Assembly: GCA_019136935.1 (NCBI GenBank)
Contig: JAGVTI010000303.1
Coordinates: 1 to 12,546, forward strand
Direction of reading: 5' to 3'
Source: Deltaproteobacteria bacterium
GTDB lineage: Bacteria; Desulfobacterota; Syntrophia; Syntrophales; JAAYKM01
DNA length: 12,546 nucleotides
Under the pieces are notes generated by a model, which saw only the letters and a list, made by a program, of their open reading frames with translations, did no database searches and was not told where the DNA came from. The position numbers were made by a program, and so were the translations under genes. Below, one piece after another: positions 1 to 5,228 of the stretch. Within the stretch, counting starts at the first letter, position 1; each line of letters opens with the position of its first letter.

Positions 1-2
1 CG

Positions 3-320
3 AACGCCGAGGAATCGGCCAGCGCATCCGAGGAATTGAGCGCCCAGGCGGAACAGATGAAGGTTTTCGTCGAAGAACTGGTCAGGGTCGTCGGCGGAAA
101 CAGCGATGCCGGGGCGGCCTATGCCTACGGGGGTTCACCGAAGAGGAAGCATCGCTCGTCCGGGCAGATATCCGGAGCTGTTAACCGGCCGCTTCTTCCG
201 ACAACGGGCGGCAGAGGGAAAGAACCGGCCCTTGTCGCGGAAGGTAAGGACGGGCGCGGCAAGGTGGTGAATCCCCGCCAGATCATTCCCCTGGAAGAGA
301 GTGAATTCAAGGATTTCTAG
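3..320 (+). CDS. Methyl-accepting chemotaxis protein, C-terminal fragment (5' truncated by window edge)
   Basis: The frame is open from the first base of the window. It begins NAEESASASEELSAQAEQM, the standard last stretch of the second methylation helix of an MCP signalling domain, followed by FVEELVRVVGG, where the coiled coil ends. About 75 residues of Gly/Pro/Lys-rich, probably unstructured tail follow, ending EFKDF. Acidic-aromatic ends like this on a flexible linker resemble the CheR/CheB-tethering tails of other receptors (NWETF in enteric Tar/Tsr), but tethering here is inference. The sensor and membrane parts lie upstream, outside the window. The methylation-helix motif is conventional, unlike the second receptor at 5229. 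The gene is followed by a strong terminator, so it is probably the end of its own transcription unit. Confidence 0.9.
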   Translation, partial: NAEESASASEELSAQAEQMKVFVEELVRVVGGNSDAGAAYAYGGSPKRKHRSSGQISGAVNRPLLPTTGGRGKEPALVAEGKDGRGKVVNPRQIIPLEESEFKDF

Positions 321-435
321 TTCCGGTGTGGGGTCCGGATTGACCGTCCGTGGACATTCCTGCGGTGGAAAGAATCATTTCACCGGGCGGATGGCCGAAC
401 GAACGGATAACCTGACCGCCTGATTGTTCCTGTAA

Positions 436-486
436 GGGGGGCGGGCATCTTCTCCGGTTACGGAGAAGCGCCCGCTTCCCTCTTTT
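436..486 (+). terminator. Rho-independent terminator after the first MCP gene
   Basis: There is a two-part GC-rich hairpin. The inner stem TTCTCCG (450-456) pairs perfectly with CGGAGAA (461-467) across a GTTA loop. The outer stem GCGGGC (441-446) pairs with GCCCGC (470-475) across a small asymmetric internal loop (ATC opposite GC). A pyrimidine/T-rich stretch, TTCCCTCTTTT, follows at 476-486. The polarity fits termination of the MCP transcript. Read from the other strand, the hairpin is followed by a C-run and no T tract, so it would serve the convergent lipoprotein gene less well. Confidence 0.75.
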
Positions 487-503
487 CCGATGTGAGCCTT
501 CGC

Positions 504-1034
504 TTAAAATCCCACGCCGACCCCCACGCCGCCGCTGCCATGACTTCCGATTCCTCCCCCGACGCCGATACCGAATCGCGGCCCGCCGTTGGTTTCTTCC
601 GGCTTCCAGAGGTAGTGTTCTTTTGCGGTCAGCCATGGGTAGGTATAATTGATTTCATTGAGTGGACGGACCACCTTTCCCTCCACCTGCCCGACCACGG
701 TCAGTTTCCTGCCTTTCGCGTAAATGGCGGGGTCCAGGAAGCCCTGGAACCGGACGAGAAAACGGCCGCCCGACTGATCGGTATCTTCGGGTTTCTGCCG
801 GGAATCAAGTTTCTTTTCCAGAACTTCCAGCCAGGTTTCATTGGCCTTGACCGTCGTCGCCAGAATCTGTCCCCCGAGCAGAACGACCTTTCCTTTGTAA
901 GCATCCGGCTGCCGCTGGAGCGCCGCAAAGGAGATGCTTTTATCGACGGTACTCATGGACGTCTGGGAAATAACGGGAGCGCAGGCTGCAATGAACATCG
1001 ACAGACATGCGAAGAGAATGATTCGTTTGATCAT
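504..1034 (-). CDS. slp: Slp-family outer-membrane lipoprotein
   Basis: The protein has 176 residues. Its N-terminus is a lipoprotein signal peptide: MIKR, a hydrophobic stretch, and the lipobox IAAC with Cys18 as the expected lipidated residue. Residue +2 is Ala rather than Asp, which fits sorting to the outer membrane. The mature part has the usual order of the starvation-inducible Slp family: ISFAALQRQPDAYKGKVVLLGGQIL near the start, a central RFLVRFQGFLDPAIYAKGRKLTVVGQV segment, and a YPWLTAKEHYLW segment near the end. Slp proteins are small-beta-barrel lipoproteins whose biochemical role is poorly defined. The last 25 or so residues are an odd Gly/Val/His-rich tail ending in Phe. The start ATG is preceded by an AAGGGGGG ribosome-binding site. 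The gene diverges from selB and converges on the first MCP gene; no partner gene is adjacent. Confidence 0.85.
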   Translation of the reverse strand: MIKRIILFACLSMFIAACAPVISQTSMSTVDKSISFAALQRQPDAYKGKVVLLGGQILATTVKANETWLEVLEKKLDSRQKPEDTDQSGGRFLVRFQGFLDPAIYAKGRKLTVVGQVEGKVVRPLNEINYTYPWLTAKEHYLWKPEETNGGPRFGIGVGGGIGSHGSGGVGVGVGF

Positions 1035-1092
1035 CGTTGACCCCCCTTGATATGCGTGATTTCGCGGCTCGGTTCAAACAGGGCCGCTTTCT

Positions 1093-1122
1093 ATTATCCG
1101 GCAATGATGATGAATCTTTGAA
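1093..1122 (-). promoter_or_regulatory. Candidate sigma70-type promoter for the slp-like gene
   Basis: On the minus strand, TTCAAA (complement of 1117-1122, 4 of 6 matches to TTGACA) lies 18 bp upstream of GATAAT (complement of 1093-1098, 5 of 6 matches to TATAAT). The -10 box is about 60 bp ahead of the slp start codon. This is the best promoter-like pair seen for that gene, but it rests on pattern matching alone and the -35 element is weak. Confidence 0.35.
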
Positions 1123-1146
1123 ATTTGGTTGAATATAGGGAAAATG

Positions 1147-1272
1147 TTCTCATCCGTCAATGAGAAAACAGGGCTGCCATTTTTAAACGACGGTCCCGCC
1201 TGCACCCCGATACCGTCGAATCCGGCTTTTCACGATGCGGAGTTTTCTACCTTTTGGTTGTGGTGAAAAGCC
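1147..1272 (+). promoter_or_regulatory. Structured leader upstream of selB: three successive inverted repeats
   Basis: Three perfect inverted repeats follow one another in the slp-selB spacer. TTCTCAT/ATGAGAA lies at 1147-1153 and 1160-1166 (6-nt loop). CGACGGT/ACCGTCG lies at 1188-1194 and 1212-1218 (17-nt spacer). GGCTTTTCAC/GTGAAAAGCC lies at 1224-1233 and 1263-1272 (10-bp stem, 29-nt spacer). The last arm ends about 50 nt before the selB ATG. The repeats could fold in a selB leader RNA or act as DNA operators. None is followed by a T tract, so simple termination is unlikely. The AT-rich stretch at 1117-1145 could hold a selB promoter, but no convincing hexamer pair was found. No tRNA cloverleaf fits here. 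This region makes up most of the 289-bp gap between the slp and selB start codons. Confidence 0.5.
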
Positions 1273-1323
1273 AATTCTGCTATCGTAGCGCGCGTATTGA
1301 ATAATCTTCCACGAGAAATCTTC

Positions 1324-3237
1324 ATGAAGCATATCATCCTGGGGACGGCGGGCCATGTGGATCATGGAAAGACCTCTCTGATCAAGGCATTGACGGGGAC
1401 CGATACGGACCGGCTGAAAGAGGAGAAGGAACGGGGCATTACGATCGAACTCGGTTTCGCGTCCCTTTCCCTTCCCTGCGGATTGCAGCTGGGAATCGTC
1501 GATGTGCCGGGTCATGAACGGTTCATCAAGAACATGGTGTCCGGGGCATCGGGGATCGACCTGGTGATGCTGGTCATTGCCGCCGATGAAGGGGTCATGC
1601 CCCAGACAAAGGAACATCTCCAGATCTGCTCTCTGTTGGGGATCAAAAGGGGCCTGGTGGTCATCTCGAAGATCGATATGGTCGATGAAGAATGGCTCGG
1701 CCTGGTGAAGGAGGACGTCGGGAATTTTCTGGTCGGGTCATTTCTGGAGGGGGTTCCCATTGTTCCTGTTTCCGCCGTGAGGGGGGACGGGCTGGCCGAT
1801 CTGATGCGGATTCTCGACAAGCTGTCCCTGGAGATCGAGGAAGAAACCGATGCGGGTGTTTTCCGTCTCCCCGTCGACCGGGTCTTTACGATGAAGGGGT
1901 TCGGCACGGTCATCACGGGAACCCTCATGTCGGGAACGATCGACCTGGGTGAAACGGTGGAAATCCTGCCCTCGGGAGCATCGTCGAAAATCCGGGGGAT
2001 CCAGGTGCACAACCAGGCGGTGGATCACGCCGAGGCGGGTCAGCGGACGGCCATCAACTTCCAGGGGCTGGAAAGGGAGGCCATCAACCGGGGCGACGTG
2101 GTGGTCCGGCCGGGGACCTTGACCCCTTCGCAGAGCCTGGATGTCTGTTTCGAATATCTGAGCGGTTTTGAGCGAAAGCTGAAAAACCGCGCCCAGGTGC
2201 GTTTCCATTACGGAACGAGTGAAATCATGGCCCGCCTGATCCCCATGGACCGGGAGGAAGTCGTATCGGGCGAAACGGTCTTCGCCCAGTTGATCCTCGA
2301 CGAGCCGGCCACGATGATGGCCGGGGACCGTTTTGTCATCCGGAGCTACTCCCCCGTGACGACCATCGGCGGCGGCGTGATCATCGATCCCCACCCCCCG
2401 AAGCACAAGCGGTTCAAGGCCGAAATCCTGGAGGAATTTTCGGTTCTTCTCGAAGGAGACGAGATATCGAAAGCGGCCGTGATCATGAACCGCACGGGAC
2501 TGAGCGGGATCACCCTCCACGAGCTGATCGTGCGGACGGGGATGACCCGGAATCAGCTGCGGAAGATCCTGGACCGCATGTTCTCCGACCGGCAGGCCGT
2601 CCTGCTGGACAAGGACGAAGTGCGGGCCGTTTCCCATGTGCCTTACGGAGTCCTGCTGGAACGTTTCCTGCGCGAGTTGGGACAGTATCACAGGAAGAAT
2701 CCCCTGCGGGAGGGCCTTCCCCGGGAAGAACTGAGGATGAGCCTGGCGCTTGGGGGGAACCAGAAGGTCTTCGCCATGGCGCTGCGGGACCTGGAAAAAC
2801 AGGAAAAAATTGTCGTTGACCGGGAAAATGTCCGTCTTACGGAACATCGTGTCGACCTGGGAGTGGGGCGCGAGGAAATGCGGAACGAAATCGAAGCGCT
2901 TTATCTCCGGGCTGGATTGACGCCGCCCACCGTGCGGGAGGTTCTGGAGAGGTATCCCGGCGAAAAGACCAGGGTGGACGAGGTCCTGTCCGTTCTCCTG
3001 CGGGAGGGGACCCTGGTCCGGGTGTCGGAGGACCTTCACTTTTACAGGGGGGCGATTGCGAAACTCCGCGAGGATTACAAGAAGCTCCTGATTGCCGACG
3101 GCCAGGCAAACCCGGCCAGCTTCAAGGGTCTGACGGGCCTGTCGAGAAAATTTATCATTCCCCTGATGGAGTATTTCGACATGAGCAAGCTGACCATCCG
3201 CTCCGGGGATGTGCGTATTTTAAGAGAGAAAGGGTAA
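1324..3237 (+). CDS. selB: Selenocysteine-specific translation elongation factor SelB
   Basis: SelB is the EF-Tu-like GTPase that carries Sec-tRNA(Sec) to the ribosome at UGA codons marked by a SECIS hairpin. The protein has 637 residues, close to the usual 610-640 for bacterial SelB. G1 is [11 protein letters not shown] (7-17), the switch I region is RGITIELGF (38-46), G3 is DVPGH (60-64), G4 is SKID (115-118) and G5 is VSA (149-151). EF-Tu-like beta domains follow (roughly 170-350), with GFGTVITGT and a late [16 protein letters not shown] motif. The C-terminal half is a winged-helix array, the part that binds SECIS RNA in known SelBs. The ATG at 1324 gives the canonical [10 protein letters not shown] start; an upstream TTG would add nine residues lacking family similarity. 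The ribosome-binding site is weak (GAGAAA). It is the first gene of the selB-fdhD-HD operon. selA, selD and tRNA-Sec are not in the window. Confidence 0.96.
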   Translation: MKHIILGTAGHVDHGKTSLIKALTGTDTDRLKEEKERGITIELGFASLSLPCGLQLGIVDVPGHERFIKNMVSGASGIDLVMLVIAADEGVMPQTKEHLQICSLLGIKRGLVVISKIDMVDEEWLGLVKEDVGNFLVGSFLEGVPIVPVSAVRGDGLADLMRILDKLSLEIEEETDAGVFRLPVDRVFTMKGFGTVITGTLMSGTIDLGETVEILPSGASSKIRGIQVHNQAVDHAEAGQRTAINFQGLEREAINRGDVVVRPGTLTPSQSLDVCFEYLSGFERKLKNRAQVRFHYGTSEIMARLIPMDREEVVSGETVFAQLILDEPATMMAGDRFVIRSYSPVTTIGGGVIIDPHPPKHKRFKAEILEEFSVLLEGDEISKAAVIMNRTGLSGITLHELIVRTGMTRNQLRKILDRMFSDRQAVLLDKDEVRAVSHVPYGVLLERFLRELGQYHRKNPLREGLPREELRMSLALGGNQKVFAMALRDLEKQEKIVVDRENVRLTEHRVDLGVGREEMRNEIEALYLRAGLTPPTVREVLERYPGEKTRVDEVLSVLLREGTLVRVSEDLHFYRGAIAKLREDYKKLLIADGQANPASFKGLTGLSRKFIIPLMEYFDMSKLTIRSGDVRILREKG

Positions 3238-3239
3238 AT

Positions 3240-4043
3240 GTGATTGATTTGAACCACGATTTGACCGGTTTGGAAAACTGCCGCGTCGTCCGTTTCGACG
3301 GGGTCCGGTTCGGGGAGGCGGAAGCGCCCCTGATCCGGGAAGTTTCCCTGCGGATCGTCTACAATCACGACCAGGTGATGACCATCGCCTGTGCGGGGAA
3401 CTATCTCGATGAACTCGCCGTGGGATTCCTGCGGTCCGAAGGGCTCCTCGGAACCGCCTCGGACATCGAGAAGCTGGAAATGAGGCGGGAGGAGCGCGTC
3501 GTCGAGATCCTGACGGTCGATCACCGCCGGGTGAAGGCCGCGGCGGGGCAGGGCGGCGGGGCGCTTTTTTCAAGCGGCGCCCGGGGCATTGCGGCAAAAA
3601 GAGCGGATAAAAAGAACCTGGGTAATCTCTCCATGATCATCGATCCGAAAAAGGTGCTCCGGTGGATGGAGGAACTGGTGGACCGTTCCGTGCTTCATAA
3701 CACGAGTCACGGTACCCACTGTTCGGCCCTGGGGGATCAAGAGGGCATCCTGATCTGCCGGGAGGATATCGGGCGTCACAACACGATCGACATGATCGGC
3801 GGATATACCCTGCTGCATAACGTGGACTGCTCCGACAAGATCCTGCTGACGACGGGGCGGATCTCTTCGGAGATGGTCCAGAAGGTCTGGAACCTGGGCA
3901 TTCCGGTGATCATCACGCGTTCCGCGCCCACGGCGGAGGCCGTCCGGATTCTGGAGGGGGCGGGCATGACCCTCATCGGTTATGTCAGGGAAGGAAAAAT
4001 GAACATCTACACGCATCAGAACAGGGTCGATACGGGACTATGA
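3240..4043 (+). CDS. fdhD: FdhD-family formate dehydrogenase accessory sulfurtransferase
   Basis: FdhD moves sulfur from an IscS-type desulfurase to the Mo/W bis-MGD cofactor of formate dehydrogenase. The 267-residue length fits the family. Family segments seen include LIREVSLRIVYN, NYLDELAVGFLRSEG (54-68), HGTHCSALGD (157-166), REDIGRHNTIDMIGG (174-188), TTGRISSEMVQK (204-215), SAPTAEAV and GYVREGKMNIYTH at the end. The start is GTG at 3240, two bases after the selB stop, with GAAAGGG at 3228-3234 as ribosome-binding site; the ATG at 3238 meets a stop at once. Oddity: E. coli FdhD has its CxxC sulfur-accepting motif near residues 121-124, whereas here the matching stretch reads SSGARG (111-116) with no cysteine. 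Five other cysteines exist (14, 51, 161, 173, 197), none in a CxxC. Overlap with the next gene implies translational coupling. Confidence 0.92.
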   Translation: MIDLNHDLTGLENCRVVRFDGVRFGEAEAPLIREVSLRIVYNHDQVMTIACAGNYLDELAVGFLRSEGLLGTASDIEKLEMRREERVVEILTVDHRRVKAAAGQGGGALFSSGARGIAAKRADKKNLGNLSMIIDPKKVLRWMEELVDRSVLHNTSHGTHCSALGDQEGILICREDIGRHNTIDMIGGYTLLHNVDCSDKILLTTGRISSEMVQKVWNLGIPVIITRSAPTAEAVRILEGAGMTLIGYVREGKMNIYTHQNRVDTGL

Positions 4044-5005
4044 AAAATATTTTTATCGAACAGATCAAGGCGGGAGACAAGGTGAACGAATTTTTCCTCG
4101 TGGAGGAGAAGAACCTGGCCTTCTCCCAGAAGGGCGCGCCCTACTTGAGCCTGCGCCTCAAGGATAAATCAGGTCAACTGGACGGACGGGTTTGGGAAAA
4201 CGCGATGAAGTTTGAGAAAGCCTTCAAGAAAGGGGATATCGTTTTTGTCCAGTCCCGGGCGGTGAGCTACAAAGGCATTATCCAGTTGTCCATTATCGAT
4301 GTGCGGGCGGCGTCGGAGGAGGAAATCGACTGGGCGGACTATCTTCCCATGGTGAAAGGCAACATCGACGACATGTACCGGGAGTTGATGTCGCTTGCCG
4401 ATCAGGTGACGTCGCCTCCTCTTCAGGCTCTCTTGCGGGCCTTTTTCGGCGATGAGGAGATCGTTTCGCTGTTCCGGAGGGCCCCGGCGGCCAAGGGGTT
4501 TCACCATGTCCACATCGGAGGGCTTCTCGAACACACCCTGTCGGTGACGAAGCTGCTGGCCATGGTTGCGGATCACTACCCCAAAAGCAACCGGGACCTG
4601 CTGCTCGTGGGGGGAATCCTTCACGACATCGGGAAGATCCACGAATTCTCCTACCAGGGCAACATCGATTACAGCGACGAAGGGCGCCTGATCGGCCATA
4701 TCGTCATCGGCCTGGAAATGCTGAACGCCAAGATCGCGACGATTCCCGGCTTTCCCGCAAAACTGGCCATGGAACTGCGGCACCTGGTGCTGAGCCATCA
4801 CGGGATGCTCGAGTACGGTTCCCCGAAGCGGCCGAAAACCGTGGAAGCCATGATTGTTCATCAGATCGACGATATGGATGCCAAGGTGAACGCTTTCCAG
4901 GAGTTCATCGGCGGCAGCAACCAGACCGAATCCGACTGGACGCCGTTTCACCGGCTGTTCGAGCGTTATATTTACAAGGGCAGTTCCGAACCCGTCGCCG
5001 AGTGA
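4040..5005 (+). CDS. OB-fold plus HD-domain protein, YhaM-like 3'-5' exoribonuclease family
   Basis: The protein has 321 residues and the two-domain plan of the YhaM/CBF1 family. An OB-fold nucleic-acid-binding domain (about 10-92, with LSLRLKDKSGQLDGRVW) precedes an HD metal-dependent phosphohydrolase domain (about 150-300). HD metal ligands are recognisable: HIGGLLEHT (His165), GGILHDIGKIHEF (His195-Asp196), GHI (His220), LSHHG (His253-His254) and HQIDDMDAK (Asp277 or Asp278). Bacillus YhaM is a 3'-5' exoribonuclease that also degrades ssDNA, so a cytoplasmic nuclease is the likely role; this is family inference. The ATG overlaps the fdhD stop (ATGA), which points to translational coupling. 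No functional link to selenoprotein or formate metabolism is obvious, so the grouping may simply be lineage-specific. No signal peptide or membrane segment is seen. Confidence 0.85.
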   Translation: MKNIFIEQIKAGDKVNEFFLVEEKNLAFSQKGAPYLSLRLKDKSGQLDGRVWENAMKFEKAFKKGDIVFVQSRAVSYKGIIQLSIIDVRAASEEEIDWADYLPMVKGNIDDMYRELMSLADQVTSPPLQALLRAFFGDEEIVSLFRRAPAAKGFHHVHIGGLLEHTLSVTKLLAMVADHYPKSNRDLLLVGGILHDIGKIHEFSYQGNIDYSDEGRLIGHIVIGLEMLNAKIATIPGFPAKLAMELRHLVLSHHGMLEYGSPKRPKTVEAMIVHQIDDMDAKVNAFQEFIGGSNQTESDWTPFHRLFERYIYKGSSEPVAE

Positions 5006-5023
5006 TTGAAACGGTTTTTATTT
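4989..5023 (+). terminator. Possible weak terminator overlapping the end of the HD gene
   Basis: AACCCGT (4989-4995) can pair with ACGGTT (5011-5016) as six base pairs with one bulged C. The 15-nt loop contains the TGA stop. A T-rich stretch, TTTATTT, follows at 5017-5023. The stem is short and bulged, so this is only a candidate end for the selB-fdhD-HD operon. No better terminator was found before 5229. Confidence 0.3.
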
Positions 5024-5093
5024 CCGCACGTTTATCCATGACCTCGGGTTTGGACGGAAACAGGTTCAATGAACCCGTAGAAAGTCGGTTTTG

Positions 5094-5188
5094 GTCATTC
5101 CGAGGAGCGCCGGCGGCGAAGAATCTCTTGCGATATCGGATCCTTCGCGGGGGTTTATCCTCGGGCGCAGCGAGGGACCCGGGATGAC
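5094..5188. repeat. Dispersed palindromic repeat of the CHPERSEGS type
   Basis: The element starts GTCATTCCGAGGAGCG and ends with a CCCGGGATGACAG sequence, so its ends are inverted (GTCAT at 5094-5098, ATGAC at 5184-5188). Inside are GAAGAATCTC and GGATCCTTCGC blocks. Read on the minus strand it translates to CHPGSLAAPED and later APRNDQ, close to the CHPERSEGS/APRND peptides commonly seen in spurious ORFs over this widespread class of intergenic repeat. It fills most of the 223-bp spacer between the HD gene and the chemoreceptor. Just before it, at 5063-5075, is a small palindrome, GGTTCA-A-TGAACC. No gene is supported in the spacer. Confidence 0.7.
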
Positions 5189-5228
5189 AGCGGCGATGTC
5201 TTGGGAAACATCCCGGAAAGGGTGAAGG

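Noticed and set aside
1188..1230. Possible tRNA (T-arm-like GTCGAATCCGG next to a short stem), considered as tRNA-Sec
   Set aside because: No acceptor stem, anticodon arm or long Sec-type variable arm can be built around it.
1297..1323. Upstream TTG start for selB
   Set aside because: It adds nine residues with no SelB similarity; the canonical [10 protein letters not shown] start is the ATG at 1324.
1738..3039. A 433-codon open frame on the minus strand opposite selB
   Set aside because: The selB frame carries unmistakable GTPase motifs throughout; the antisense product matches no recognisable family and is rich in His/Gln/Pro as expected for a shadow.
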